From Anaerolineales bacterium (GTDB lineage: Bacteria > Chloroflexota > Anaerolineae > Anaerolineales > Villigracilaceae): a stretch of DNA of 46,014 nt. A model generated the notes under the pieces. It saw nothing but the letters and a program-made list of their open reading frames with translations, made no database searches and was not told the DNA's origin. This document shows positions 25,692-35,690 of the stretch, piece by piece (the first letter of the stretch is position 1; every line of letters starts with the position of its first letter). The stretch is from the NCBI GenBank assembly GCA_016927315.1, contig JAFGMV010000082.1:1-46014 (forward strand), read 5' to 3'. The position numbers and the translations under genes are program-made.

Positions 25692-28535
25692 ATGCCGGAG
25701 CATATTTCGTTGGTCGTCAATGGGCAAGCGTATACACTTGAAATTATTCCGGGTGAAAAGTTATCATCTTTGCTCCGGAATCGACTGCGCCTGACCGGGA
25801 CGAAAGTTGGCTGTGGCGAAGGGAAGTGCGGCGCATGCACGGTTTATATGGATGGGCGGGCAGTTGTTTCCTGCCTGTATCCTGCCAAGAAGGCAAATGG
25901 CAAACATATCCTGACGATTGAGGGCCTGACCGGATTGGCCCCAGATCAGTTGGTAGACCTTGATCTGGTTTATTTGCATCCTTTGCAGGAAGCGTTTATC
26001 AAGCATGGAGCCGTGCAGTGCGGGTTTTGTATTCCAGGCCAGATTATGGCTGCCTATGCCCTGCTTAAACACAATCCTGATCCAGACTCAGGCGAAATTC
26101 GTAATGCGCTGAAAAATGTTCTCTGCCGGTGTGCCGGTTATCCAACCATCGAACGGGCGATACTGTCTGCGGCGCATTCCATCCGCACCGGGGAAGCTGT
26201 CGAACTGGCAAGCGTCCAGCAGTCGGCAGCCAGCCAGCGGCTGATTGGTCAAAGCCAAATTCGCCCCGATGCTGTTGCGAAAGTGACCGGGGCCGCGGTT
26301 TACACGGATGATCTTATATTTGATGGGATGTTATATGCAAGTGTTCGTCGGGCAGGGGTTCCACATGCCTTCCTGCATGCGCTGGATATTTCCCGGGCCG
26401 CCTCTTTGCCAGGCGTCCACGCGGTGTTGACTGCCAGGGATATTCCCGGGCAGAAAAATCACGGTTTATTCGTTTATGATTGGCCGATCATGGTGGGAAT
26501 CGGGGAACGGGTGAGGTATGTTGGAGATGCCTTGGCGATTGTGGCTGCCGAAACGGAAGAGATTGCACGTCAAGCCGCAGCCTTGATCCATGCGGATTTC
26601 GATCCACAGCCTGTTGTTACGGGTCCGCTTGAGGCTCTCCAGCCCGGCGCGCCTGTTTTGCATGAAGATGGCAACTTGTTGAAACATATCAAGGTTCGCA
26701 AGGGAGATATCGCTGCCGGGTTTGCCCGGGCAGATGTCGTACAGGAACATACTTTTTATACACCGATGACCGAACACGCCTTTCTTGAGCCGGAGTGCAG
26801 CATTGCAGCTCCAACCGGCGATGGTCGCTTGGAGATTTATGTAGGTTCCCAAATCCCATATTCTGATCGAAAACAAATTGCCCTGGCACTTGGCTTCCCC
26901 GAAGAAAAGATTCGAATCGTCGGGCAGTTGATGGGCGGTGGATTTGGAGGCAAAGAAGATATTGCCGGCCAAATCCATGCAGCGCTCTTGGCAAATGCCA
27001 CCGGGCAGCCGGTCAAGCTGCTTTTTGACCGCAAAGAAAGCTTGTTGGTGCACCCGAAACGACACGCAACACAAATTATGGTCAGGGCTGGTATGCTGAA
27101 ATCCGGGCGCCTGGTAGCGGTACAAACGGAGCTTTATGGAGACACAGGCGCCTATGCATCCCTGGGGGAGAAGGTGATGGCACGCGCCACCACACACTCT
27201 ACCGGACCATATGATATCGCACATGTACGCGCAGACTGCTTTGCTATGTATACCAATAATCCTCCAGCCGGGGCTTTTCGAGGCTTTGGTGTTACCCAAT
27301 CTGCTTTTGCGGTCGAATCCTTGATGGACATGTTGGCAGAGAAACTGGGAATTGACCCGATCGAGCTCCGGAAGCTCAATGCCCTGCGGGTTGGCAGCAC
27401 CACCAGCACCGGACAACTGCTGCGCGAAAGTGTTGGTTTGGTAGACTGCATCGAAAAGGTTGAAGCAGAAATGCTGCGCACAGCCAATAAAACCGGGGTG
27501 GTGAGCCGCGCACAACTTTTTGATCCTTTCCCGGTTCCTGGCAAACCGGACCTGGTCCGCGCCTGGGGTTTTGCAGCAGCTTTCAAGAACACCGGGTTGG
27601 GAGGCGGCGCGCCTGATAAATCCGGCGCCGAGGTGGAACTCCTGGCTGACGGGGCCCTGGAGGTTCGTACTTCCGCTGCCGAACTGGGACAAGGCCTGGT
27701 CTCTGTACTGCAGATGATTGTTGCTGAAGAGTTTTCTGTCAGGCTTGGACAGGTCCGGGTCTTGCTCATGGATACCGACCTGACGCCAGACGGTGGGCCA
27801 ACAACTGCATCCCGTCAGACCTTTGTAACAGGAAATGCTGCCCGCCTTGCTGCCCGGGCCCTGCGGGCTTCAATCGTTTCATGGTTAGTAGAGATGTATG
27901 ATCAGCCGCCGGAAAGCATCCAATTGGACAGCGGTGCAGTTCGGTTGAACGTCCGGTCAATTCCACTGGCTGAGGTCGCCCGGGCCATGCGGTCCCAGGG
28001 GAGACAGCCAAAAGTCCTGTATGAGTATCATGCTCCAGGAACCAGGCCGCTTGGGGAAGGTGGTGAGATGCATTTTGCGTTTGGGTTTGCGGCCCAGGCT
28101 GCCGAAGTGGAAGTGAACAAGCAGACTGGCGCTGTTCGTGTAATCAGGATTATTGCGGCCACTGACGTGGGACAGATTATGAATCCATTGGGGCTGCAAG
28201 GGCAGGTAGAGGGAGGGGTGATGATGGGCCTGGGAAATGCGCTGACTGAAGAATTCCTTGTTCGCGACGGGCAGGTATCGACCGATCTGCTTGCTCGTTA
28301 TGGTGTTCCCGGGATTATGATGACTCCTGAGATCACTTCACTGGTGGTGGAGCATCCAATTGAAGCGGGTCCATATGGGGCGAAAGGAATTGGCGAAATC
28401 GTTAGCATACCCACCACTCCCGCCATCACCAATGCGATCTATCGTGCAGTTGGGATACGCATCGATCGGTTGCCGGCCAGCAAAGAACGTATTCGGGGGT
28501 TGTTAAATGAAGGTCGGGGTGCAGAATTAAACTGA
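25692..28535 (+). CDS. xdhD: XdhD-like fused molybdenum hydroxylase
   Basis: Molybdopterin hydroxylase of 947 residues of the xanthine dehydrogenase family, oxidising purines or aldehydes. Residues 1-80 form the plant-type [2Fe-2S] domain (GCGEGKCGAC and Cys61), residues about 90-160 the second [2Fe-2S] domain (QCGFCIPGQ, CRCAG), and the rest the molybdenum domain with LMGGGFGGKED, PPAGAFRGFGVTQ and the active-site Glu in GPYGAKGIGE. As in E. coli XdhD (956 residues), the iron-sulphur and Mo parts are fused and no FAD domain is present; no ygfM-like FAD gene is nearby. Purine specificity is inferred from the transporter upstream; an aldehyde oxidoreductase of the MOP type has the same layout. 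Confidence 0.85.
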   Translation: MPEHISLVVNGQAYTLEIIPGEKLSSLLRNRLRLTGTKVGCGEGKCGACTVYMDGRAVVSCLYPAKKANGKHILTIEGLTGLAPDQLVDLDLVYLHPLQEAFIKHGAVQCGFCIPGQIMAAYALLKHNPDPDSGEIRNALKNVLCRCAGYPTIERAILSAAHSIRTGEAVELASVQQSAASQRLIGQSQIRPDAVAKVTGAAVYTDDLIFDGMLYASVRRAGVPHAFLHALDISRAASLPGVHAVLTARDIPGQKNHGLFVYDWPIMVGIGERVRYVGDALAIVAAETEEIARQAAALIHADFDPQPVVTGPLEALQPGAPVLHEDGNLLKHIKVRKGDIAAGFARADVVQEHTFYTPMTEHAFLEPECSIAAPTGDGRLEIYVGSQIPYSDRKQIALALGFPEEKIRIVGQLMGGGFGGKEDIAGQIHAALLANATGQPVKLLFDRKESLLVHPKRHATQIMVRAGMLKSGRLVAVQTELYGDTGAYASLGEKVMARATTHSTGPYDIAHVRADCFAMYTNNPPAGAFRGFGVTQSAFAVESLMDMLAEKLGIDPIELRKLNALRVGSTTSTGQLLRESVGLVDCIEKVEAEMLRTANKTGVVSRAQLFDPFPVPGKPDLVRAWGFAAAFKNTGLGGGAPDKSGAEVELLADGALEVRTSAAELGQGLVSVLQMIVAEEFSVRLGQVRVLLMDTDLTPDGGPTTASRQTFVTGNAARLAARALRASIVSWLVEMYDQPPESIQLDSGAVRLNVRSIPLAEVARAMRSQGRQPKVLYEYHAPGTRPLGEGGEMHFAFGFAAQAAEVEVNKQTGAVRVIRIIAATDVGQIMNPLGLQGQVEGGVMMGLGNALTEEFLVRDGQVSTDLLARYGVPGIMMTPEITSLVVEHPIEAGPYGAKGIGEIVSIPTTPAITNAIYRAVGIRIDRLPASKERIRGLLNEGRGAELN

Positions 28536-28584
28536 ATGAGCAGTTTTTTTTGTTATGGGATAGAATCGCAGGGAAGGGAATCTT

Positions 28585-29844
28585 ATGAAAAAATTCATTG
28601 GATATCAATGTTCGTTGTGTGGAACCAAATTCTTGCCTGGTCAGGCCAGCTATACCTGCCCGCGGGATGGCGGGAATTTGGATATTATTCTCGACTACGA
28701 ATACCTGAAAAAGAAATATCAACCGGAAGATATTTCTTGTCGTTCAGAATGTTCACTCTGGAGATATTTACCCCTTTTGCCTGTCCAGGATATTGAACCG
28801 GGTGAGACGCCATTCCACGCTGCCGGATGGACTCCCGTGTTTTCCTTGCCCGGGCTTGCAGGAGAATTGAATTTGAGCGCATTGTGGGTCAAGGATGAAA
28901 GCAGAAACCCCACCGCCTCCTTCAAGGATCGTGCCAGTGCAGTGGTTGCCGCCAGGGCGCGTGAGATCAAGGCGGAGATCATTGTGACCGCTTCAACCGG
29001 AAACGCGGGCGCTGCGCTGGCGGGTATGTCGGCGGCCATCGGACAAAAAGCAGTAATCTTTGCCCCGAAAGCAGCGCCTGCGGCCAAGGTGGCTCAGCTG
29101 CTCGTCTTTGGCGCCAAGGTTATTCTGGTTGACGGTACTTATGATGATGCCTTTGATCTATCGATCAAAGCCTCCAAGGAGTTTGGCTGGTATTGTCGCA
29201 ACACCGGATATAACCCCTTTACCGCCGAGGGCAAAAAGACGGCAGCTTTTGAAATCTGGGAACAGGTGCTCAAACAAAATATGTTTGTTTCTGCAGTAAC
29301 AGATCGCCCAGCCAGATTAACAGTATTCGTTTCTGTTGGGGACGGCAATATAATCTCTGGATTGCACAAAGGATTTAAGGATCTACAGGCCCTGGGATGG
29401 ATTGAAATTATCCCTCGTATTATCGGTGTGCAGGCGGAAGGTTCTGCTGCAATTTCCAACGCATTTAAGGCCGGGGATGAAAAAATCATCCCGGTCTCAG
29501 CCAAAACGCTGGCAGACAGTATATCCGTTGACTTGCCTCGAGATGGTGTGCGGGCGGTTAGAGCCGCCCGGGAAACAAACGGGACGTACCTGACAGTCAG
29601 CGATGTGGAAATACTACAAGGGATTGCAAAACTTGGCCAGGCAGGTATTTTCGCTGAACCGGCCGGGGCGGCTGCCTATGCGGGTCTGGTAAAGGCTGCT
29701 CACGAGGGGATCGTGGGAAGCGAAGACTCGGTCATTATGATTAACACCGGCAGCGGCTTGAAAGATGTACAGGCGGCAATGATGGCAGTTCCGGAAGCCC
29801 CCGTAATTGAACCAACCCTGAAAGCAGTTAAGAGATTGCTATGA
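28585..29844 (+). CDS. thrC: Threonine synthase-like PLP enzyme with zinc ribbon
   Basis: Fold-type-II PLP enzyme of 419 residues. The N-terminus is a zinc-ribbon-like segment (CSLCGTKF, later YTCPRDGGN) seen in one threonine synthase branch. The PLP lysine is in NPTASFKDRASAVVAA (about residue 117), and the phosphate-binding loop is TASTGNAGAALAG. Threonine synthase converts O-phosphohomoserine to threonine. No other threonine gene is present, and it sits behind the molybdenum hydroxylase, so a side role in breaking down amino-acid products of purine degradation should be kept open. It overlaps the following gene by 4 bp (ATGA). Confidence 0.8.
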   Translation: MKKFIGYQCSLCGTKFLPGQASYTCPRDGGNLDIILDYEYLKKKYQPEDISCRSECSLWRYLPLLPVQDIEPGETPFHAAGWTPVFSLPGLAGELNLSALWVKDESRNPTASFKDRASAVVAARAREIKAEIIVTASTGNAGAALAGMSAAIGQKAVIFAPKAAPAAKVAQLLVFGAKVILVDGTYDDAFDLSIKASKEFGWYCRNTGYNPFTAEGKKTAAFEIWEQVLKQNMFVSAVTDRPARLTVFVSVGDGNIISGLHKGFKDLQALGWIEIIPRIIGVQAEGSAAISNAFKAGDEKIIPVSAKTLADSISVDLPRDGVRAVRAARETNGTYLTVSDVEILQGIAKLGQAGIFAEPAGAAAYAGLVKAAHEGIVGSEDSVIMINTGSGLKDVQAAMMAVPEAPVIEPTLKAVKRLL

Positions 29845-31007
29845 AAGAAAGATGGAGCTCGTCAGCCCGATACCTGACACTGACGCTTTTCGTTATTTTT
29901 TTGGCTTTGTTTTTATGGTATGTGCGCACTATAATCCAATATCTGGTGATGGCGGCTTTTGTCGCCTACCTGATCAGTCCCATTGTGACCTACATTGACC
30001 AGCGTACGCGCCTTACCCGGTTCTGGGTGGTGAATATTGTTTATTTCACCCTCCTGCTGCTGATTATTGCGGCCCCTGTCGGCCTGGCGCCTTTTTTTTA
30101 TGGTGAAGTCTCGCGGGTTGTCCGCGACCTCATGCAGCTGGCCATTCAATTGGAGCAATGGGGCTCCCAGCCGGTAGAACTGCTCGGATTTCATTTTGAA
30201 TTTGCAGGCCTGGTGGACGGTCTGTCAGAATTCCAGGGGGAATTTTTGGCCCCATTGCCGAAGCAGGTCTGGAATCTGCTTGAATCTACCTCCCGGGGAG
30301 CGCTGAGCTTTGTAGTCGTTGTGATTTCAACCTATTTTTTGCTGGCAGACTGGCCGCACATGCGGGATTGGTTGATTTCCCTTTTTCCGGAAGATTATCA
30401 AGAAGAAGTAACTGAACTATACCGCCGTCTTAAGCAGGTCTGGATGAGTTACTTAAGAAGCCAGATCGTTTTGATGGTTTTGGTCGGGGTGGTGTTTTCC
30501 ATTGCCTGGAGTGTCCTGGGGATTTCCGGGGCAGTTGTTTTGGGGGGGATTGCTGGTTTATTTACCCTGGTACCCGAAATTGGACCGTTTATTGCCCTGC
30601 TGCTTACCATGGGGGTCGCTCTTTTGGAGGGATCCAGTTGGATTGCTCTCCCCCATTATTGGATCGTTTTTATTGTATTGGTTGTATACCTGGCTTTCAT
30701 GATTACGTATGGGTTGAAGATACGGCCAATGGTGATGGGCCGTAGTTTACGTTTGAATGAAGGCCTGGTTTTCATAGCAATTATCCTGGCGACGATGAGG
30801 TGGGGACTGTTGGGGGCGTTATTGGTTGTGCCGGTGATAGCCTCCTTGGCAGTGGTCGGGGAGTACTTGCGTAGGCGCATTATTGGTTTGCCTCCATTTG
30901 CAGCCCGACTGTTGTTCACTCCTCCGCCGGAGGAAGTGGATCTTGCTCTGGAACCGGAGCAGGAAATAATTACAAAAAATAAGGATGGTGAGGTTGAGTA
31001 TGAGTAA
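29841..31007 (+). CDS. AI-2E family transporter (PerM/TqsA type)
   Basis: Membrane protein of 388 residues with about 8 hydrophobic segments and the family pattern: two N-terminal helices, a helical outer domain (about residues 95-160) and the later conserved [15 protein letters not shown] and [13 protein letters not shown]. Members have been tied to AI-2 export, Na+/H+ exchange or general permease roles, so the substrate is open. The start overlaps the stop of the threonine-synthase-like gene, and its own end overlaps the GT2 start by 8 bp. Confidence 0.8.
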   Translation: MKERWSSSARYLTLTLFVIFLALFLWYVRTIIQYLVMAAFVAYLISPIVTYIDQRTRLTRFWVVNIVYFTLLLLIIAAPVGLAPFFYGEVSRVVRDLMQLAIQLEQWGSQPVELLGFHFEFAGLVDGLSEFQGEFLAPLPKQVWNLLESTSRGALSFVVVVISTYFLLADWPHMRDWLISLFPEDYQEEVTELYRRLKQVWMSYLRSQIVLMVLVGVVFSIAWSVLGISGAVVLGGIAGLFTLVPEIGPFIALLLTMGVALLEGSSWIALPHYWIVFIVLVVYLAFMITYGLKIRPMVMGRSLRLNEGLVFIAIILATMRWGLLGALLVVPVIASLAVVGEYLRRRIIGLPPFAARLLFTPPPEEVDLALEPEQEIITKNKDGEVEYE

Positions 31008-31935
31008 ACTGCCAGTGTATTCCATCGTTGCCCCGATTTATAATGAGTTTGAAAATCTTCCTGTGTTGTATCAACGGGTAAGGGCTGTGATGGAGTCTAC
31101 CGGAGAAGCCTGGGAGCTCTTATTGATTGATGATGGCTCAACAGATGGTTCGACAGATTGTATCCGGGAACTGGCTGCAGGCGATAGGAGAATCCGGCCG
31201 GTAATTTTTGCGCGTAATTTTGGTCACCAGATAGCGGTGACGGCTGGTCTGGATTATTCAAGAGGCAAGGCCATTGTCATAATTGATGCAGACCTGCAAG
31301 ACCCCCCAGAGGTCATGCTGGATCTTTTCGCGAAATGGAAAGAGGGGAATGAAGTGGTTTACGCTGTTCGGGCAGAACGTGAAGGCGAGTCTCTCTTTAA
31401 AAAGCTGTCCGCTTCTTTGTTTTACCGGTTGATTTTTCGCATAACGGATGTGAAAATTCCCCTGGATACCGGTGATTTTCGTTTGATCGATCGCAAGGTC
31501 GTCGATATTATTAACTCCATGCGTGAGCGCCATCGTTTCTTGCGGGGGATGTCTGCCTGGGTTGGCTTCAAACAGATCGGTGTTGAATATAAGCGCTCAG
31601 CCCGTTTTGCCGGGGAGACAAAGTACCCTTTTCGGAAGATGCTGCGGCTGGCGGTGAATGCGATCACTGGATTTTCCTATTTTCCTTTACAACTGGCGAC
31701 TTATTTCGGCTTTATTTCGGCTGGAATATCGATCCTGGCGATTCCCGTGGTCATCGTGCTGCGCGTGGTCGGTTCACAGCAGTTGACCGGGCAGGCAACG
31801 ACTTTGATTGCCGTGCTTTTTCTTGGGGGCGTTCAATTGATCTCCCTGGGGGTTCTGGGGGAGTACATTGGTCGCCTGTACGATGAAGCGAAAGGAAGAC
31901 CGCTGTACGTGGTCAGGCAGGCCCCCGATAAATAG
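31000..31935 (+). CDS. GT2 glycosyltransferase, polyprenyl-phosphate type
   Basis: Glycosyltransferase of 311 residues, similar to dolichol-phosphate mannose synthase and the bactoprenol glucosyltransferase GtrB. Motifs are [39 protein letters not shown] (metal-binding DxD) and the acceptor-side [14 protein letters not shown]. Two C-terminal membrane helices (about residues 235-295) anchor it. It loads a sugar on a lipid carrier at the inner face of the membrane; the GT-C protein at 18381 could be a user. ATG 31000 is the start that gives the standard N-terminus, with GAGG just upstream. Confidence 0.88.
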   Translation: MSKLPVYSIVAPIYNEFENLPVLYQRVRAVMESTGEAWELLLIDDGSTDGSTDCIRELAAGDRRIRPVIFARNFGHQIAVTAGLDYSRGKAIVIIDADLQDPPEVMLDLFAKWKEGNEVVYAVRAEREGESLFKKLSASLFYRLIFRITDVKIPLDTGDFRLIDRKVVDIINSMRERHRFLRGMSAWVGFKQIGVEYKRSARFAGETKYPFRKMLRLAVNAITGFSYFPLQLATYFGFISAGISILAIPVVIVLRVVGSQQLTGQATTLIAVLFLGGVQLISLGVLGEYIGRLYDEAKGRPLYVVRQAPDK

Positions 31936-31953
31936 CAAGTAGCATATACGGTC

Positions 31954-31988
31954 ACTGAAGCCGCTGGTAACTTGTCAGCGGCTTCAGT
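31954..31988. terminator. Hairpin between convergent genes
   Basis: A perfect 13-bp stem ACTGAAGCCGCTG / CAGCGGCTTCAGT with a 9-base loop lies between the GT2 gene and the photolyase gene. The T-run is poor, so it may end transcription inefficiently or protect the mRNA. Confidence 0.6.
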
Positions 31989-32093
31989 TGATCGTGTAAG
32001 ATAATAATCTTGCCTTAAACTGTGCTTTGGTGGGCAGCCTTCTTACGGATCATCTTCCCTCATAATTTCAGCGCAGTCAGGAACTTCCTTGGT

Positions 32094-33467
32094 TTATTGG
32101 GTATATTTTTCTCTGGCGAGTTGATAAGCGAGTAAGGCTCGTTCCCGGGCGAACTTGTGGTTGACAACCGGCGCCGGGTAGCCGGGAAGCGTGAGGCCTT
32201 TTTCCCATGGGGCATGCATGGAGATTGGATCCAGGTGTGACAGCTCTGGCGCCCACTGCCGGATAAATGTTCCTTGTGGGTCAAATTTCTGGCTTTGGAC
32301 GACTGGATTGAAGATCCGAAAATATGGCGCGGCATCAGTTCCTGTGCCGGCTGTCCACTGCCAACCACCGTTGTTTGAGGCCGGGTCTCCATCGATCAGG
32401 TTTTCCATGAACCAGCTCGCTCCCCAGCGCCAATCGATCAGCAGGTCTTTAACCAGGAATGAAGCCGTAATCATGCGCGCCCGGTTGTGCATCCAGCCGG
32501 TGGTTTGCAGCTGGCGCATCGCTGCATCGACGATGGGATAACCCGTTTGCCCGGCTTTCCAGACTTCGAATTCATCATGGTTATTGCGCCACTGGAGGTG
32601 GGCGAGCGCCGGTTTAAAGGATTCCCTGCTCACGGATGGGAAATGATACAGGATCTGAATGTAGAATTCCCGCCAGATCAATTCATTGAGCCAGGCTTCT
32701 GCCGACCGGGCGTGCTGGCTGTTCCTGGCGTTGGCAATGGCTTTCAGGGCTTCACTGGCAGCCTGCCTGATGGATAGCATACCGAAGCGCAGGTAAGGGG
32801 AAAGGGTTGATGTGCCGGGCAGGTCCATGCGGTTGCGTGTATCTGCATACTTATAAATTTTCTCGTCCAGGAATTTGTCCAGTAATCTCTTCGCGTTGGA
32901 TTCTCCAGGCGGGAACTCACATTTCTCCTTTCCGCTGAGTCCAGACGGCAGCGAGCTGAGCTTGTCTGCAACGGGAGGCAGCTTCTGGGGGGGCGGGAGT
33001 ACCTCAAAGCCTGATGGAGTGGAGGCTTTCCAGCTTTTTGAATAAGGGGTGAAGATAGTATATGGGCTGTCATCTGGTTTCAGGATGGACATGGGATGCT
33101 GGACGGTTTGCCCCGGGCATAACGCCAACGGCAGTTTTTCAGCGACAAGCCGGTCTCGCTTGCGGGCATACGGGGTAAAATCCTCTTCGGCAAAAATTGT
33201 TTCGGCCCCGCTTTCGACCAGGATATTTCCCAGCACCTCTACGGGAGGACCACGCCGGATGATCAGCCGGCTGCCGCGTACCTGTAAGTCCTGATCCAGT
33301 TCATTGAGACAGGCGAGTAAAAAATCCCGCCTGCGCATCGAAGTTTTGGCCAGCAAGTAAGGATCAAGGATGAACAGGGGGATTGCCCGTTCATACTGGA
33401 GGGCGGCCTGCAGGGCGCGATTGTCACCCAGGCGTAAATCCCGGCGCAGCCACCAGATCGCTGTCAT
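32094..33467 (-). CDS. phrB: Class I CPD photolyase
   Basis: Repairs UV-induced cyclobutane pyrimidine dimers with blue light. The protein of 457 residues has the N-terminal antenna domain ([15 protein letters not shown]) and a C-terminal FAD domain with the signatures [33 protein letters not shown] and WMHNRARM, followed by [20 protein letters not shown]. The frame is open up to 33557, but ATG 33467 starts the proper N-terminus. It begins 26 bp behind the selenoprotein candidate and is probably co-transcribed with it. A photolyase in an otherwise anaerobic-looking gene set means exposure to light at some stage. Confidence 0.93.
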   Translation of the reverse strand: MTAIWWLRRDLRLGDNRALQAALQYERAIPLFILDPYLLAKTSMRRRDFLLACLNELDQDLQVRGSRLIIRRGPPVEVLGNILVESGAETIFAEEDFTPYARKRDRLVAEKLPLALCPGQTVQHPMSILKPDDSPYTIFTPYSKSWKASTPSGFEVLPPPQKLPPVADKLSSLPSGLSGKEKCEFPPGESNAKRLLDKFLDEKIYKYADTRNRMDLPGTSTLSPYLRFGMLSIRQAASEALKAIANARNSQHARSAEAWLNELIWREFYIQILYHFPSVSRESFKPALAHLQWRNNHDEFEVWKAGQTGYPIVDAAMRQLQTTGWMHNRARMITASFLVKDLLIDWRWGASWFMENLIDGDPASNNGGWQWTAGTGTDAAPYFRIFNPVVQSQKFDPQGTFIRQWAPELSHLDPISMHAPWEKGLTLPGYPAPVVNHKFARERALLAYQLAREKYTQ

Positions 33468-33492
33468 CGGCAAACATTCCCTGTTCCAGGCA

Positions 33493-33972
33493 TTACGGTT
33501 CCTTCTTCTCCAGCATTTCAAGGATTTCAAGGATCTCTTTGTTTTCGGGGATATCACTCATTGAGTGGCCATAATGACCAAAGCGCGCGATCCCGTCCCG
33601 GTCAATAAGGACCTGGGCTGGCATACGCCCCAGTTTGAAGAGGTTCACTTCTTGCCCATACCGCTTCAAGACAGAATGTTTCGGGTCAGGCAGGCCTATG
33701 AAGGGGAGTCGGTGTTTTTCCCAGTACAACCTGAAATCATTGTCGTTTTCAGGTCCTGCCACAATGATTTTTGTGTGCAGGCGATCGAATTTTGAAGAGT
33801 CCTGACGCAACTGCGCCATGTGCCGGCGGCAGAAGGGTCAGACGAACCCGCGATTGAAGACAAGTAATACGTTGAACTCATGTTGAAATGATGAGAGAGT
33901 AACGATCCTTCCTTTAAAATCTGGCAGAGAAAAGTCCGGCGCCGGCAGATTGATTTCTATTTTTTTTCCCAT
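33493..33972 (-). CDS. Peroxiredoxin-like protein, probable selenoprotein (in-frame UGA)
   Basis: Read from ATG 33972 (GAGGA just upstream), the frame gives 159 residues of the AhpC/TSA (peroxiredoxin) type. Residues 10-30 have [20 protein letters not shown]. Codon 45 is UGA (complement 33840-33838) inside [15 protein letters not shown], exactly where this family has the first Cys of its CxxC redox site; Cys48 is the partner. After the UGA the frame stays open with well-conserved family sequence ([35 protein letters not shown]) to the normal C-terminus. A hairpin directly behind the UGA can be a bacterial SECIS. An ATG start at 33819 would lose the active site. The alternative is a single nonsense mutation; the selective use of UGA at the redox site makes selenocysteine more likely. 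No sel genes are in the window. Confidence 0.78.
33811..33832 (-). promoter_or_regulatory. Candidate bacterial SECIS element
   Basis: Five bases behind the in-frame UGA the mRNA reads CTGCCGCC-GGCACAT-GGCGCAG, a 7-bp stem with one bulged C and a 7-base loop starting with GG. Loop distance (about 14 bases after the UGA) is at the short edge of known bacterial SECIS elements, and a G at the start of the loop is typical. Confidence 0.5.
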
Positions 33973-34493
33973 TCAGGTCCTCGTTCTTTCCTATGATCAT
34001 TGGGTTAGATCGGTTGATTTTCTTTCATTGGTGCTTTCTTCCAGACATGCCAACAGCCGGGTGAAGGGTATTCTTTGCTTTGATCTCAGCCCTGCGGAAT
34101 TTTGCTCTACAATCATCGTGATACCATAAAGAGGAAAGTTCTTGTCACGCTGCGCGGGATATTCCCACTTCGGATGCTAATATAGATAAGTATATACCGG
34201 GTTTCTGTTTGTTGGGTAGTGTGTTTTGATTATTGCAAGTTTAGGTGTAAGCGCCGCTGGCGACGGAACCCGGATTCACGAAAACGTTGCAGGTTTCTCT
34301 CGTCGCAGCGGCATCCTCAGAGCTGCGTCCCGAAGGTTGGTCAGCCCGGTAGAATTTCTGATAGGAATTCTTCGGGACGTTCGGATCTGGTGATTTTATA
34401 GATTTTCAGTGTACCCCGGAATCCAGGAAGTACCCTCCAGACCCCATGCGAATGTATAATTACCGCATTGCAGCGTGTTGATCAGGAGCAGGT
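33973..34493. other. Divergent intergenic region with two long inverted repeats
   Basis: No gene is supported in these 520 bp. Two neighbouring inverted repeats stand out on the plus strand. GCCGCTGGCGACG (34253-34265) pairs with CGTCGCAGCGGC (34301-34312) with one bulge. CGTCCCGAAG (34326-34335) pairs perfectly with CTTCGGGACG (34370-34379), and its loop holds a further GAATTTC/GGAATTC hairpin next to the second arm. This could be a structured RNA or a leader of the C-S lyase gene; no known family is recognised. Confidence 0.5.
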
Positions 34494-35675
34494 ATGGAAT
34501 ACAACTTTGACAGTCTCATCGACCGGCGTTCGACCAACAGTGTCAAATGGTCACGATATCCTCAGGATGTTCTGCCTATGTGGGTGGCCGATATGGATTT
34601 CCCTGCCCCGGAACCCATCCTGCGGGCTCTGCGGCAGGCAGTGGATCACGGAGTCTTTGGGTATGATTGGCCGCGTGAGCCGCTTTATAAAACAGTTGCA
34701 GTTCGGATGGAGAAACTGTACGGCTGGCAGATCGAGCCCGAAATGGTTGTGGCGGTTCCCGGCCTGGTGAGCGGCTTCAATGTTGCTGCCGGCGCAGTCT
34801 GTGATGCGGGAACCGGCATCCTGATGCAGCCGCCGGTTTACTTTCCGTTTCTGAGTGTGCATGAAAACCAGCAGCTGGTGCGGCAGCTGGCTCCCTTGAA
34901 AAAGCACAGCCGGGGAGATTCCCTGAGGTATGAAATCGATTGGGAAATTTTTGAAGGCGCTGTTCATTCAAATGGCGCCCGTACAAGGATGTGCCTGCTT
35001 TGCCAGCCGCACAATCCAACCGGGCAGATTTACAGCCAGTCTGACCTGCTGTGCATTGCCGAGAAATGCCGTCAGGAAGAAATCATTATCTGCTCAGATG
35101 AAATTCATAACGAACTGCTGCTTGGCAGCGTTGATTACGCCCCGCTGGCCTCGCACTCACCCGGGATTGCAGCCTATACGATAACCCTGGTTGCCCCCAG
35201 TAAAACTTTTAATATTGCCGGTCTGTTTTGCGGATTTGCGATCATTCCAGACAGAGAACTCAGGAAGAAATTTGAAAAGCAAATGCATTGCATGACCCTG
35301 CATGTCAATGGTCTGGGATTGATCGCTGCCCAGGCAGCCATGTCGGGTGAATGCGATGACTGGTTGGATGAACTTCGTATTTACCTGACGGCAAACCGTG
35401 ATTTTGCGGTCCAGTTTATTCACGATAAACTTCCCGGTATCCGCACTACCCTTCCGGATGCCACCTATCTGCTCTGGCTGGACTGCAGCGAACTGGTCCG
35501 GGCCGGCCAGATTGAAGGCAGTCCCCACCTCTTCTTCCTGGAGAAAGCCAGGGTGGCTCTTAACGATGGCGCTGATTTCGGTCCGGGAGGAGAAGACTTT
35601 GTGCGTCTGAACTTTGGCTGTCCGCGAGCGACCCTGGCAGAAGCCCTTAATCGTATGGAGAAAATCCTGAATTAA
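34494..35675 (+). CDS. PatB/MalY-type cystathionine beta-lyase
   Basis: Fold-type-I PLP enzyme of 393 residues that cleaves C-S bonds of cystathionine or cysteine conjugates, giving a thiol, pyruvate and ammonia. The N-terminus MEYNFDSLIDRRSTNSVKW and LPMWVADMDFPAPEPI are hallmarks of the MalY/PatB group. The PLP site is seen in CSDEIHNELLL (Asp binding the ring N) and VAPSKTFNIAGLFCGF (Schiff-base Lys). FVRLNFGCPRATL near the end has the carboxylate-binding Arg. ATG 34494 follows GGAGCAGGT, an acceptable ribosome binding site. No sulphur genes surround it. Confidence 0.9.
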   Translation: MEYNFDSLIDRRSTNSVKWSRYPQDVLPMWVADMDFPAPEPILRALRQAVDHGVFGYDWPREPLYKTVAVRMEKLYGWQIEPEMVVAVPGLVSGFNVAAGAVCDAGTGILMQPPVYFPFLSVHENQQLVRQLAPLKKHSRGDSLRYEIDWEIFEGAVHSNGARTRMCLLCQPHNPTGQIYSQSDLLCIAEKCRQEEIIICSDEIHNELLLGSVDYAPLASHSPGIAAYTITLVAPSKTFNIAGLFCGFAIIPDRELRKKFEKQMHCMTLHVNGLGLIAAQAAMSGECDDWLDELRIYLTANRDFAVQFIHDKLPGIRTTLPDATYLLWLDCSELVRAGQIEGSPHLFFLEKARVALNDGADFGPGGEDFVRLNFGCPRATLAEALNRMEKILN

Positions 35676-35690
35676 TCCGATCTGTTTTCG

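Noticed and set aside
33493..33819. A shorter peroxiredoxin-like gene starting at ATG 33819
   Set aside because: It would lack the N-terminal strand and the redox-active site; the longer frame with UGA read as selenocysteine explains the conserved upstream sequence.
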